In this document: piece by piece, positions 53,552 to 63,805 of the stretch
How positions within the stretch are numbered: the first letter of the stretch is position 1
Layout of the letters: every line of letters starts with the position of its first letter
Source of the DNA: Methanomassiliicoccales archaeon
GTDB taxonomy: Archaea; Thermoplasmatota; Thermoplasmata; Methanomassiliicoccales; JAAEEP01
Direction: 5' to 3'
DNA length: 64,000 nucleotides
Assembly: GCA_013415695.1 (NCBI GenBank)
Contig: JAAEEP010000001.1
Coordinates: 132,621 to 196,620, forward strand
Program-made: the position numbers and the translations under genes
The notes under the pieces: model-generated
Told to the model about the DNA's origin: nothing
What the model saw: only the letters and a program-made list of their open reading frames with translations
Databases searched by the model: none

Positions 53552-55225
53552 TCAGGATACCCCCTTCCAGGCACACTTGCCCTGTATGACCTTGGTCTCG
53601 GCTTGCCCCCTGATAGTCATGGGAAGGATCTGCTCCTCTGTGTCTATCCTGATATCGGCCAGGAACGGCTTGTCGGAGGTTATCCCCTCCTCGATTACCG
53701 AAGATAGGTCGGAAGGGTCGTCAACCCTCGCACCTTTGGCACCGAAGGCCTCTGCAAGCTTGACAAAGTCTGGGAAGGCCCCTAGCTGTTCAGCGAATAG
53801 TCTTCCGTCGTAAAATTGATTTTGAAGCTGCATGATCATCCCCAGCCTCTGGTTGTTAAGCAGGCATATGAATATCGGGATATCCTCTTTCACTGCGGTG
53901 ACGATCTCCTGACACACCATCATTAAGCTGCCGTCTCCCGCAACATCAACGACCGCCCTGTCTGGAGCCGCTACCTTAGCGCCTATCGCCGCTGGAAGTC
54001 CAAATCCCATCGTCCCGAGCCCACCGGGTGTGATGAAACGCCTGTCTCCATCGCATCGCAGGAAGTGGGCTGCCCACATCTGGCACTGGCCAACTTCAGT
54101 GGTTATTATGGCATCATCCGGAAGGATTGTATTGAGTTCATGAATGACCTTCTGAGGCTTGATGGGACTATCCATGATGTTGAAGTCGCAGTTGCATCTC
54201 TCCTTCAACTCACCAACTCTGTTCGCCCAGGGTGTCGGTCCGGTTTTCTTTGCCATGGCCATTATCATTTGCCTGATTACAGTCCGCGCGTCGCCAGCTA
54301 AGGGTATCGTGGCCGTGACATTCTTGCCCAGTTCACCCGAGTCAATGTCCAGGTGAATGACCTTCGTCCTGCAGGAGGAAGGATCGCCAATCATCCTATC
54401 GCTAAACCTGGTGCCGATAGCGAGAAGGACATCGCACTCTTCCAGGGCCCAGTTGGCAACCCTTCGACCGTGCATTCCGACCATTCCCAGAACAAGCGGA
54501 TGGTTCTCAGGTACAGCGCTCTTCCCCATAAGAGTGGTTACCACAGGGGACATGGTCATCTCCGCCAGTTCCATGACATCTTGACCGCATCCACACCAGA
54601 TGCCACCTCCTCCGACAACAATCAGTGGACGTTCAGCCTTACGCAGTAGATTCACGGCATCGGGGAGCCTGCTAAGATCTTTCTTCATCCCGTTGGCCCT
54701 TAAGGGTTGCCTACCCGGAAGAGGGTCGATCTCAGCGTTCAATATGTCCTTGGGAAGGTCCACTTGAACGGGACCGTATCTGCCACTTCCAGCGATCTTG
54801 AATGCGCTCCTCAGATCATTCTCCAGGAGCTGGGGGTTCATTACCCTGAAGTTGTGCTTAGTGATTGGCATCATGAGGCTGAAGATGTCCGCTTCCTGAA
54901 AAGCGTCGTTCCCTATGATGGATGTGGGAACCTGTCCAGTAAGAGCAATAACGGGAGAGGAATCGAGGAAGGCTGTGGCTATTCCGGTGACCAGGTTGGT
55001 AGCTCCTGCCCCCGAGGTTGCCATGCAAACGGCGGGTCGCTTAGTTACTCTTGCATACCCATCAGCCATGTGTGCCGCACACTGCTCGTGGCGCACAAGC
55101 ACATGCCGCATGTCGGACTCGGAAAGATGGTCATACAGCGGTAGCATGGCTCCCCCGGGGTAGCCGAACAGGACATTAACGCCCTCGTCCCGGAGAACAT
55201 TCACAAGAATCTCAGCTCCTCTCAT
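53552..55225 (-). CDS. ilvB: Acetolactate synthase, large subunit
   Basis: 557 residues, thiamine-diphosphate enzyme that condenses pyruvate for branched-chain amino acids. RHEQCAAHMADGYAR has the catalytic Glu; GDGSLMMVCQE and NNQRLGM are the ThDP motif ends; the FAD-binding middle has GMHGRR. First gene of the ilvB-ilvH-ilvE unit. Dyads lie upstream. Confidence 0.96.
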   Translation of the reverse strand: MRGAEILVNVLRDEGVNVLFGYPGGAMLPLYDHLSESDMRHVLVRHEQCAAHMADGYARVTKRPAVCMATSGAGATNLVTGIATAFLDSSPVIALTGQVPTSIIGNDAFQEADIFSLMMPITKHNFRVMNPQLLENDLRSAFKIAGSGRYGPVQVDLPKDILNAEIDPLPGRQPLRANGMKKDLSRLPDAVNLLRKAERPLIVVGGGGIWCGCGQDVMELAEMTMSPVVTTLMGKSAVPENHPLVLGMVGMHGRRVANWALEECDVLLAIGTRFSDRMIGDPSSCRTKVIHLDIDSGELGKNVTATIPLAGDARTVIRQMIMAMAKKTGPTPWANRVGELKERCNCDFNIMDSPIKPQKVIHELNTILPDDAIITTEVGQCQMWAAHFLRCDGDRRFITPGGLGTMGFGLPAAIGAKVAAPDRAVVDVAGDGSLMMVCQEIVTAVKEDIPIFICLLNNQRLGMIMQLQNQFYDGRLFAEQLGAFPDFVKLAEAFGAKGARVDDPSDLSSVIEEGITSDKPFLADIRIDTEEQILPMTIRGQAETKVIQGKCAWKGVS

Positions 55226-55621
55226 TCAAATTCCTCATAATCGCCTCTCGGGGGCCGACTCGAGGGAGTCGACCCTATCACACCAACAAAACCTGCACGC
55301 TAAGTAGCATAAGAATCGATTCAACATTGCGTGCAGGGGCGTTCATCAGTTTCCTTTAATGAGAAATTCGTACTTATAGGTTGGCCTATGTGAACAATGA
55401 TATTGAAAAACAGTTTCAAAATGGACCAGAGCTCATACTAAGTGCTTGATTTTCAATAAATGACATTCTCCGCCAATGGAATGGGTATTTGGTTAAGATG
55501 AACGATGAATTCACGAACCACCTACTTAGGATAAGGTTTTTTATGGAATCTCTTATTAAGACAGTAATCCTTGCCACATTCGTCCTGGAAAATGAAATGA
55601 AGTATTGAAAGGAGAAATATC
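55226..55621. other. Intergenic region between ilvB and the glycan island
   Basis: No gene is supported in these 396 bases. The left half holds the dyads upstream of ilvB; the right half becomes AT-rich as the neighbouring genes do, and TTTTTTATGG near 55540 may be a promoter. A leftward frame of 79 residues (55522-55761) overlaps the next gene and is not convincing. Confidence 0.6.
55256..55337. promoter_or_regulatory. Two dyads upstream of ilvB
   Basis: CGACTC-GAGG-GAGTCG at 55256-55271 is a perfect 6-bp stem with 4-base loop, 31 bases upstream of ilvB. CCTGCACGC at 55292-55300 and GCGTGCAGG at 55329-55337 are 9-base perfect inverted repeats 28 bases apart. They may be operator or leader structures, as ilv operons are often controlled. 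Confidence 0.45.
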
Positions 55622-56779
55622 ATGGAATATGCATCACAAGAAAAGCCTACAAGTATTGTGATGATCGGGACTTTGCCTCCTTTAAAGGGCATAAGCCCAT
55701 ACTGCCTGGAATTACTCAAGTCATTATCGAAAAAGATAAGAATCGATTTTATAGGTTTCAAATCTCTTTACCCCGAATTCCTTTATCCGGGGGGAACTAA
55801 ATCTGAAGAAAGACCAATCGAAAATGATGATCCAAATTACAGAATACATAATGTCATCAAATATTACAATCCATTAAGTTGGGTAAGGGCGGGGCTCAAA
55901 GGGAATGGTGGTGTCCTACACGCCCAGTGGTGGGCACAACCACTTGCTCCCATTTTCATGACAATTTTTATTGTGTCAAAAATCCGGGGTAAAAGAATTG
56001 TGATTACCCTCCATAATGTGGAACCTCATGAAAATAGTAGATACTCAACCCTAATAACAAAATCGATTCTATCATTTGGCGATGAGTTCATAGTCCATAA
56101 TGAAAGTAATAAGGAAGTTTTGTCTCAGTCATATCATTTGAATGGAAAGAAAATACATGTAATCCCTCATGGGATACTAAGAGCGAATAATTCTAAGACT
56201 TTATCAAGGGATGAAGCGAGAGAATCACTGAGATTGGGGAAAACGGACAAGGTTCTGCTCTTCTTCGGGAATATTAGAGATTACAAAGGATTGGATACAC
56301 TTCTTGAAGCTGTGGGCATTCTGAAAAACGAGTTCACAAATCTGAAATTAATAATCGCAGGAAAACCTTGGGTCCAATGGGGGGTTTATAAAGAAATCAT
56401 TGAGAGCACTGGAATAAGTCGCAATATTGTTGAGAAACTCGATTTCATTGAAATTGATGAGGTGAATGCCATTTTTACTGCAGTTGATCTTGTGGTTCTT
56501 CCATATAAGTATTTTGAAGCACAGAGCGGAGTTGGTACATTGGCCCTTTCTTTCAATAAACCAATTATAGTTACCGATGTTGGAGGCCTCCCCGATCTTG
56601 TTAAAGATGAAATGGCCATTGTCAAACCTAATGATCCACTGGATCTTGCTGAGAAAATATCAAATATACTTAAGGATGAACGATTGATAATGAAATTGAA
56701 AAAGGATACAAGGGAATTAGCCCAGGAATATGAATGGGAATCCATCGCTGAAAAGACTGTGCAGATATACACCAAATGA
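55622..56779 (+). CDS. Glycosyltransferase, GT4 (GT-B fold)
   Basis: 385 residues. The C-terminal GT-B domain has the EX7E motif region YFEAQSGVGTLALSF (about 298-312) and LDTLLEAVGIL; the N-terminus has MIGTLPPLKGIS. It transfers a sugar from a nucleotide donor; the acceptor is unknown. The DNA is much richer in A and T than the preceding 55 kb. First gene of a cluster of sugar-handling genes. Confidence 0.9.
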   Translation: MEYASQEKPTSIVMIGTLPPLKGISPYCLELLKSLSKKIRIDFIGFKSLYPEFLYPGGTKSEERPIENDDPNYRIHNVIKYYNPLSWVRAGLKGNGGVLHAQWWAQPLAPIFMTIFIVSKIRGKRIVITLHNVEPHENSRYSTLITKSILSFGDEFIVHNESNKEVLSQSYHLNGKKIHVIPHGILRANNSKTLSRDEARESLRLGKTDKVLLFFGNIRDYKGLDTLLEAVGILKNEFTNLKLIIAGKPWVQWGVYKEIIESTGISRNIVEKLDFIEIDEVNAIFTAVDLVVLPYKYFEAQSGVGTLALSFNKPIIVTDVGGLPDLVKDEMAIVKPNDPLDLAEKISNILKDERLIMKLKKDTRELAQEYEWESIAEKTVQIYTK

Positions 56780-56945
56780 TTTGGTCAAATTGCTGGTTGA
56801 TATTTCGGTTATGTTTTTTCTGCATTGAAAAGAATTCACAAATGTGGATATTTAATTTCAAGGGAAATGATTTATGACAGAGGACAGTTCTGGATTCCCA
56901 AATGAAGTATGATAGAATAAATTCTAGTTAAACGGATGAAGATCG

Positions 56946-58070
56946 ATGAGAATAATTCAGGTTTGCCATATCACCAAGGATGGGGGCGGGATAGAATCCT
57001 ATGTAGAGAATCTATTGAAGAATCTCCCACTCAGAGGTTGCGAGGTATCCTTGATCGGATATGATCCAAACCCCATAAAAGATGGAAGTTATGAATATTA
57101 TCCAATAGTGAAAAGAGAGAATAGATGGATGTATCTATTGAAATTGTACCTCAAATCGCCTTTCATAAAGATATTTAAGGAAGACATTCTCCACTTTCAC
57201 CGATTAGATGATATGCTCCCCTTTTTAATCCTACACAAGAAAACACAAAAAGTATGTACACTTCATGGAAAGATATTGGAGAATGTCGAGTCGAAGCATT
57301 CGAGACCCGTTTCTTATATCTATGATATTGCAGAGAGAATTGCCTTGAGAAATCTAATTAAACAGAATACATTACTCATCGCGGTTGATGAAGGTACAAA
57401 GAACTACTACCTCAGCAAAGAGCCTGGGCTCGAAGAAAAAATTGTGGTAATTCCTGTTGGAGTCGATACGGACATGTTCAAGCCGATGAATAAGAAGAAA
57501 GCAAGGGAATCTAAGGGATTCTTCAACAATGATAAGATTGTTCTTTATATTGGTCGACTTGAAAAGGAGAAAGATATTGGTTTCCTTCTCCAAGCCTTTA
57601 ATATTGTCCTTAAGAAGGAAAAAAACGCTAAGCTGGTAATTGTCGGAGAGGGTCGAGAAAAAGAAAAACTTAAAGGGGTTTCATCAGAGTTGGGAATAGA
57701 GAAAAATGTAGTATTCATGGGTAATATCCCTCATTCAAAAATACCCGAGATTATGAATAGTTCTGATGTTTTGGTCTTATGCTCCAAGTACGAAGGAAGT
57801 CCAACAATTGTGAAGGAAGCAATTTCTTGTGGAATCCCTGTGGTGTCCACAGATGTTGGGGACGTTTGGAAATTATTGCATAATAATGATCTGGGGGAAA
57901 TAGTGAGGAAGGACGAATCTGATTATGCAAACGGGATTCTTAGGATCATTTCTGGTGATCGAATAGATAACAGTGCTTTCCAGAGTGTTAAAGAGAATTT
58001 GAGTATTGATCGAATGATAGATGAGATTCTGAAGAAGGCATATTCCTATGTGGCATCACAAAATGAATGA
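56946..58070 (+). CDS. Glycosyltransferase, GT4 (GT-B fold)
   Basis: 374 residues. IIQVCHITKDGGGIESYVE is the N-terminal acceptor side; ILYIGRLEKEKDIGFLLQAF (split as VLYIGRLEKEKD) and EGSPTIVKEAISCG with the conserved Glu pair form the donor domain. Likely next step in the same glycan. The stop lies inside the start region of the following gene. Confidence 0.9.
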   Translation: MRIIQVCHITKDGGGIESYVENLLKNLPLRGCEVSLIGYDPNPIKDGSYEYYPIVKRENRWMYLLKLYLKSPFIKIFKEDILHFHRLDDMLPFLILHKKTQKVCTLHGKILENVESKHSRPVSYIYDIAERIALRNLIKQNTLLIAVDEGTKNYYLSKEPGLEEKIVVIPVGVDTDMFKPMNKKKARESKGFFNNDKIVLYIGRLEKEKDIGFLLQAFNIVLKKEKNAKLVIVGEGREKEKLKGVSSELGIEKNVVFMGNIPHSKIPEIMNSSDVLVLCSKYEGSPTIVKEAISCGIPVVSTDVGDVWKLLHNNDLGEIVRKDESDYANGILRIISGDRIDNSAFQSVKENLSIDRMIDEILKKAYSYVASQNE

Positions 58071-59988
58071 GAAACAAATCGTTGTCTTATCCGTTATTAT
58101 TCTGTGGATCGCCTCTATTGTTTTACTGCTAATAGATCTGAAGAATCCGATTAGTGTGGTGATCCACTCAATCAACTTGATCTTCATTCCGGGCTTCCTG
58201 TTTCTCTTGGTTCTTAATAGGAAGCTGGATATGGAATTTCATGAACTTGTGATAATGGGGATAGCATTCAGTATATCTTTATTGATGATAATCACGATAT
58301 TTTCCAGCTATTCGCCTACTGGAATATCGGATGGCATCACGGCGTTCATATTCATTTTGTTCGAGATACCATTGCTGTACTTGATCGGGAGAAAAGAAGC
58401 TGAGGTGAACCTTCCAAAATTCAAGATAAATGGTCCAGTTCTAGATATTATTATAATCGCCATTTTCGGAACACTCATTCTTTTTCCCTATATCTTACCA
58501 TATGAATTCTTTGCCTGCTTGGACCCGTACGCAAACAAACCACTTGTTGAGGATATTTTGGCAGGTCTTAAACCGCTTGAATGGAGTGGCGGCATCTATA
58601 GCTCACTGTCCTTCAATGGTTTTTTCTATTTTCTTGCTTCTTTCACGCAATTCACGAGCATCTCTATCGATGAAATGACAAGATTTGGTGGCATATTCTT
58701 CTTTGTCTTGACTTCACTGGCGATATATGCTTTGACTTACAGGATTTCAGATAAGAGAAGTATCTCATTGCTCGCCACATTTCTCTACATGGTTTCTCCA
58801 TATGTGGTAAAAAGGTTCACTATGACCATTCGGGAGAACCTTGCGATCTTCTTAGCCGTAGCAGTCATATTCTTAATCGCTTATATATGGTCAAAAGGAA
58901 GAGAAAAAGACTGGGCGATCCTTGCCATCCCTGGAATAGTACTTGCAGCAATCTTTGCCTCTCACACCCTTGCATTTATTATCGTAATTGCTATTATTGC
59001 AATAGCCATTCTTCAAGAACAATTCCATCGTATCAAACGATGGTACAATCATCATTTTGATAACCCTATGAATAGCCAGTATAATGGAAATGGGAGAAAT
59101 ATTACTTGGTATTTGATTGCGATTGTCCTGTTAAGCTTGCTATTTTCCTTCATCTATTTGATCACATTCTATAAGATGATCGCCTGGGAGATTTCAAACT
59201 TCCAGCAATACTTCGACATTTTTTGGATATGGAATTATACCCGACCTCCAAATTCAACTTTCTACATTAGAATAGATCATTTCCTTATAGCCCAGATCAT
59301 CTTCGGATTCATCTTCGTTTCATATATGATAATAGGAATGATGAAGAAAAATATCTCGATCAAGAACAGCTATGTCAGATTCGTATTGATATGGTTCATC
59401 GTATGTGCAATTGCCATAATCGGATCAAGGATTGGTTTAATACCTTTGACTGAGGATAGAATCCTAATTTACCTATATTTACCTGTTTCAATAGCAGCTT
59501 CTTACGGCGTATTCATATTCTTCAACTATCTGAGGGGGTTGGGCAAAGAACTTCGTAAAATAATATCCATCTTAGTAATCTTGCTTATTATTGCACTTGG
59601 CGTTAGTTCTTCACAACAAGTATTCGTCTGGCATCCCATCACCGAACAGAATATTAATGATCTGAGTGAAATAGTTGAATCCCATCCTACGACCACAACA
59701 ATGATCATAACCTATGGTAATGACAATGCACTAGCGAGGTACCTTGGATTTCCAAATGCCTGTTTTGATGAAGAATTCAAGAAAGAAATTGCATATTTGA
59801 ATTCCACTGGGGAAATCATTGAAGAAACACATACAGAATATCCAAATGTAGACCTACTGATATTCTATTTCACTAAGGATTCGTATTATACATTTACGAT
59901 GAATCAGTTTCCATTACTGGACATAATAGGTGAAGACATCTACCAATACTCCTATAGATCATATGTCGCTGAGATTTCAATAATTTGA
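58063..59988 (+). CDS. Multi-spanning membrane protein, GT-C-like
   Basis: 641 residues with about twelve or more hydrophobic helices. Between helices lies FFACLDPYANKPLVEDIL (about 148-165), which resembles the acidic loop of GT-C glycosyltransferases that use lipid-linked sugars. The C-terminal part is soluble and outer. It may be a dolichol-phosphate-sugar-dependent transferase, but a flippase or polymerase cannot be ruled out. The ATG at 58063 overlaps the previous stop. Followed by another GT4. Confidence 0.75.
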   Translation: MNEKQIVVLSVIILWIASIVLLLIDLKNPISVVIHSINLIFIPGFLFLLVLNRKLDMEFHELVIMGIAFSISLLMIITIFSSYSPTGISDGITAFIFILFEIPLLYLIGRKEAEVNLPKFKINGPVLDIIIIAIFGTLILFPYILPYEFFACLDPYANKPLVEDILAGLKPLEWSGGIYSSLSFNGFFYFLASFTQFTSISIDEMTRFGGIFFFVLTSLAIYALTYRISDKRSISLLATFLYMVSPYVVKRFTMTIRENLAIFLAVAVIFLIAYIWSKGREKDWAILAIPGIVLAAIFASHTLAFIIVIAIIAIAILQEQFHRIKRWYNHHFDNPMNSQYNGNGRNITWYLIAIVLLSLLFSFIYLITFYKMIAWEISNFQQYFDIFWIWNYTRPPNSTFYIRIDHFLIAQIIFGFIFVSYMIIGMMKKNISIKNSYVRFVLIWFIVCAIAIIGSRIGLIPLTEDRILIYLYLPVSIAASYGVFIFFNYLRGLGKELRKIISILVILLIIALGVSSSQQVFVWHPITEQNINDLSEIVESHPTTTTMIITYGNDNALARYLGFPNACFDEEFKKEIAYLNSTGEIIEETHTEYPNVDLLIFYFTKDSYYTFTMNQFPLLDIIGEDIYQYSYRSYVAEISII

Positions 59989-59998
59989 TGGAGATTAA

Positions 59999-61132
59999 AT
60001 GACATTTGACTACAGGAATAATGTGACCGAATCGGAAAGATTGAGGGTACTTATTGTTGGAGGATTCATAGATTATCAGATACAACTAGCAAATTCACTA
60101 GTTAGCAATGGATGGGAAGTAGAGGTGGCGATCACTCGTAAGAGCATACCAGAAGATTATGAGAATTGCTATAATGATGGTATCAACATATATCCAATAG
60201 GACGAGGGAAGTCAAAACGCGATCCTTCCAACATATTTGCTCTGCTCGAATTCTGGTCAAAACTAAGAAAATTCAATCCTGATGTTGTTCATATGCAACT
60301 TGGAGGCACATTCACTGATTTCTCCCTCCTGCCAATGCTACGAATATATCCATTGGTGACAACATTTCATGATGTCAAGTTGCACAGGGGGGAGGCGTCC
60401 CTCAGAAGAAGGTTCTACCGGTATTGGCTTCGAAGGGCATCAGATCATATCTTTGTCCATGGAGATTTCTTAAAGAGCCAGATGATAAGCGAATATAATG
60501 TCAATCCAGATATCGTACATCCCATTGCATTTGGAGAACATGAGGTTGATCCATTCATAAGAAATGCAAATATCAACCAGGAAGAGGTCGACAATACTGT
60601 TCTATTTTTTGGCCGTATCTTTGAGTATAAAGGTTTAGATTATTTGATTAAAGCTGAACCTATGATTTCTGAGGAGGTTCCCGGTGTTAGATTCGTTATT
60701 GCTGGTGTGGGTGAGGATATCTCAAGATATCTGGACATGATGGTACATAGAGACAGGTTTGATGTTCGTAACTACCGAATATCATATGAAGAAGGTGCCA
60801 AGTTATTCCAGGAATGTAGTCTGGTAGTGCTTCCCTACATTGATGGCTCCCAAAGCGGTATCATACCAACGGCATATGCTTTCAAGAAACCTTTAGTAGC
60901 AACCTCAATAGGCGGTATTCCAGAGCTAATCGATGACGGCTCAACAGGCATTCTCGTTCCTCCTAAAGAAGTTGGCACTTTGGCAAGGGCTATTATCAAA
61001 TTGCTAAGAGATAAGGAACTGAGGCAGAGCATGGGTGAGATGGGGTTCAGGAAGCTTAAAACGGACATGAGTTGGGAAAGAATAGCAGATAGAACGATTA
61101 CAATATACAACCAAGCAATGACCCAGAGATAG
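59999..61132 (+). CDS. Glycosyltransferase, GT4 (GT-B fold)
   Basis: 377 residues. LIVGGFIDYQIQLANSLV at the N-terminus, then VLFFGRIFEYKGLDYLI and the acidic pocket in YIDGSQSGIIPTAYAFKK (each within 20 residues), with GGIPELIDDG. Starts 10 bases after the GT-C-like gene and in the same direction, so it is probably in the same operon. Confidence 0.9.
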   Translation: MTFDYRNNVTESERLRVLIVGGFIDYQIQLANSLVSNGWEVEVAITRKSIPEDYENCYNDGINIYPIGRGKSKRDPSNIFALLEFWSKLRKFNPDVVHMQLGGTFTDFSLLPMLRIYPLVTTFHDVKLHRGEASLRRRFYRYWLRRASDHIFVHGDFLKSQMISEYNVNPDIVHPIAFGEHEVDPFIRNANINQEEVDNTVLFFGRIFEYKGLDYLIKAEPMISEEVPGVRFVIAGVGEDISRYLDMMVHRDRFDVRNYRISYEEGAKLFQECSLVVLPYIDGSQSGIIPTAYAFKKPLVATSIGGIPELIDDGSTGILVPPKEVGTLARAIIKLLRDKELRQSMGEMGFRKLKTDMSWERIADRTITIYNQAMTQR

Positions 61133-61164
61133 GATAAAGATAAGTGGATAGGAATTCGAATGGT

Positions 61165-62913
61165 TTAATAGTGTTGAGTTGCTAAACCTAAAATGATAAA
61201 GACCTCCACTCCGACTACTTTTTCAAGGTTCAGATATTCTAGATTGTATTTCTCTTGTAGATATTCCAGCATTTGCAAGGAACCTTGGTCGTGAATGGAT
61301 AGAACAAGATATACTGAGATATTCAAGTCCAATGATTGTATGATGATTTGATCAGTCTCTGATTCTCTTATATCACTAGGCACTCGAGGGAGATAGAAGA
61401 TGTTTTGCCTCTCTGGGAATAATAACTTCCTTCCGTAAATGTCTGATATGAATATATCATCCACTCCAGTGGCGTTTAGAACATCGGCCTTGCCCTCAAG
61501 AATTATCTCTTCCTTATGATTGAGGTCTATCAAACCATAAGGCTGAAATAGGATCGCGATTGAAAATGACGCGACAATAAGCACGATCACTATGGCAATT
61601 GCGACTAGATGAACCCATTTTCGAAGGTGATTCTTCACCCATAGGAGGAGACCTATTACTCCTATTGGAAGAATCACATACAGGGGGAGCATATATCGAA
61701 GAAATGAAGAATGGAGATCCATTTGAAAGAATCCATAAGTGCTTGTATCCCTTCCATAGAACAGTATTAAACATACTGCCACTGAGACTACGAATAAAGG
61801 ATAAGTCCTATATTTTGGACCCATCGTGTAAGAACCTACTATTGAGGGCACTAGTAAAGGAAATGCGAAGCTCGATCCAAGAAAATAAAGGGTAGACGTA
61901 CCAATTGAATCTAGACTGAACCCCATGTTAAATATCCAGGGAACTCTGACTCCATTAGGATAGCCAGAATTTATAAGTGGCCAGGTGACTCCACACTGTC
62001 CACCAAGAAAAAGTGCGTCATTATAGAGCAGATAGTCCATCACCGGGTACAAGATGGCTATGACAAATAGTAGGGGAACGAGAAACTTCACATAAGACAT
62101 CTTTTCACTTTTTTCGAAATAGAAGAGAATGAGAAACGGTATTGCCAGAATAATAGCATCTGGCCTTATAAAAACGGCTATTGATAACAGTAGGCCAGTT
62201 ACGAAAAACCTCCTGTCGCTCCTAATTAGAAAAACCGAACATGTTGCAAGTAAGAAAAATGTTACCATGATTATATTGGAGAAATTATCCACAGACCATT
62301 TGGCGAATACTGGCATGGATAACAAGATGAATGCTCCAAATAACCCCCATTTCCTCGAATCGGTATATCCCTTGACCAAGAAAAATGTTGAAGCAACACA
62401 TATTCCTCCAAAGAAACCGCTCACAAGGAAAAATGAATTATAACCAAAGATTGAGATGACTAACGCATAAAAAGAGATTTCACCTGGGAAAGTGTTCGTA
62501 TATAATTCAGTAGGCGTTCTATAATTTCCATAAGGGGCAAACCCATACGTCTTATAATCTTCATTAACTGGATTATAAATATTGATACCTTGTCCGGAAG
62601 AAAGCAATTCCGCAGGGTATAAATCCGAAATTATATCCCCAGTATGAGTTGGGCTTGGAACTACAAAATACCAGAAAAAAGTGCAAGAGATTATGACTAA
62701 GAAGATAACAATGGATATATCGATGACAAGCTCTCTTCTTATCAAGATCTTATTCCACATTTTATCTAGATAACTTTGGAGGATTGGCTTTCTAAATACA
62801 GAAGCGAGGTCCTTGCTGATGCTGATTCGTCTCAGATACCCAATAGGGCGATCAAGGTTTTCAGCATAATCTTTGGCCCGATGAATAGATTCATCCATCA
62901 TAATCGTACTCAT
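61165..62913 (-). CDS. Membrane glycosyltransferase-like protein (GT39/PMT-like)
   Basis: 582 residues. After an N-terminal cytosolic part of about 60 residues, many hydrophobic helices follow. The first outer loop has TGDIISDLYPAEL (about 92-104), with an acidic residue as in GT-C/PMT enzymes, and FIRPDAIILAIPF is a family-like helix. It faces the preceding genes and may act in the same glycan. Substrate unknown. Confidence 0.75.
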   Translation of the reverse strand: MSTIMMDESIHRAKDYAENLDRPIGYLRRISISKDLASVFRKPILQSYLDKMWNKILIRRELVIDISIVIFLVIISCTFFWYFVVPSPTHTGDIISDLYPAELLSSGQGINIYNPVNEDYKTYGFAPYGNYRTPTELYTNTFPGEISFYALVISIFGYNSFFLVSGFFGGICVASTFFLVKGYTDSRKWGLFGAFILLSMPVFAKWSVDNFSNIIMVTFFLLATCSVFLIRSDRRFFVTGLLLSIAVFIRPDAIILAIPFLILFYFEKSEKMSYVKFLVPLLFVIAILYPVMDYLLYNDALFLGGQCGVTWPLINSGYPNGVRVPWIFNMGFSLDSIGTSTLYFLGSSFAFPLLVPSIVGSYTMGPKYRTYPLFVVSVAVCLILFYGRDTSTYGFFQMDLHSSFLRYMLPLYVILPIGVIGLLLWVKNHLRKWVHLVAIAIVIVLIVASFSIAILFQPYGLIDLNHKEEIILEGKADVLNATGVDDIFISDIYGRKLLFPERQNIFYLPRVPSDIRESETDQIIIQSLDLNISVYLVLSIHDQGSLQMLEYLQEKYNLEYLNLEKVVGVEVFIILGLATQHY

Positions 62914-63081
62914 GTCTAGGATTCGATTTTGAGGGCTATGGCTTTCAACCTTTTCATGATTGCCGTTAATATTTTGTAGATGTGTAATAAATAATCATAT
63001 ATAGATTAAAAAAGAGAATCTAATAACGCATATGATCATCTTCGAATAGATCTTGATCTCGTAGACTCTGACGGTCATAGA

Positions 63082-63444
63082 CTATTGCGGTCGAATCTGG
63101 GAATAGTAGAAATAAGCAATGAAGAATCCTGAAAATGCCATTAGAACCAATACTAGCAAAGTATCTTTATCAGTAATCGACCAAATCAGAATGGCACCGA
63201 AGGCTGCGGCGCCAATAATCATTAGAAGATCCTTTCGATTCAACTTATCATTGAATTCTTTGTTTTCGTGGGAATAAAAGCCAAGAATCGTGATAACGAC
63301 TATTACCATGGATGAGACAAGAATGGAAGTCTCATCAAATGCCTCGTTAAATACGGTTGTGTTGAGTACTGAAATGAATAATAATCCCAAAACAACAAAG
63401 ATCAACAGAACTTGGAAGGCTTTAGCAATTATTCCTAAAATCAA
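63082..63444 (-). CDS. Small membrane protein, four predicted helices
   Basis: 120 residues, not recognised. Helices at about 5-25, 40-55, 72-90 and 95-113. A charged loop HENKEFNDKLNRKD separates the two pairs. It lies next to the GT39-like gene on the same strand, with 168 bases between. Confidence 0.65.
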   Translation of the reverse strand: MILGIIAKAFQVLLIFVVLGLLFISVLNTTVFNEAFDETSILVSSMVIVVITILGFYSHENKEFNDKLNRKDLLMIIGAAAFGAILIWSITDKDTLLVLVLMAFSGFFIAYFYYSQIRPQ

Positions 63445-63805
63445 TGAACTATGGTAGGAATCTCTATTACTATGGATATATTCAGATGATAGAAATGTGA
63501 AATCATCATCTCTTTCCCTGGATTGGCTATTCGAATCCCACCTTCTTGAGATAGTAAAGCCTCCAAATGCTATCTAGGCTTTGTGATACCAAGGGGAGAT
63601 ATCAATGTTTTCTTGTAATTTCATCTGGAGGAAATTACCACCGTAACGGAGCCATGAAATTATTTTATTATTAAATTGATGGCATTAAGAATAACACTAG
63701 AGCAATTAATGCAGAATATCCCAAGCAATAGAATCACCGAAATATATATCGGCTATTTTGTCAATCGCCCAGCAGATAGAACGGCAGAAAACACCTGGTT
63801 TTATC
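63445..63805. other. Gap with no supported gene
   Basis: The 361 bases are AT-rich and have no convincing coding frame or tRNA. TATATATCGG at about 63742-63751 is a possible promoter element for the next gene, though its distance of about 60 bases would give a leader. Confidence 0.5.

Noticed and set aside
63530-63545. TTCGAATCCCACC resembling a tRNA T arm
   Set aside because: The five bases before it do not pair with CCCAC and no other tRNA arms are near.
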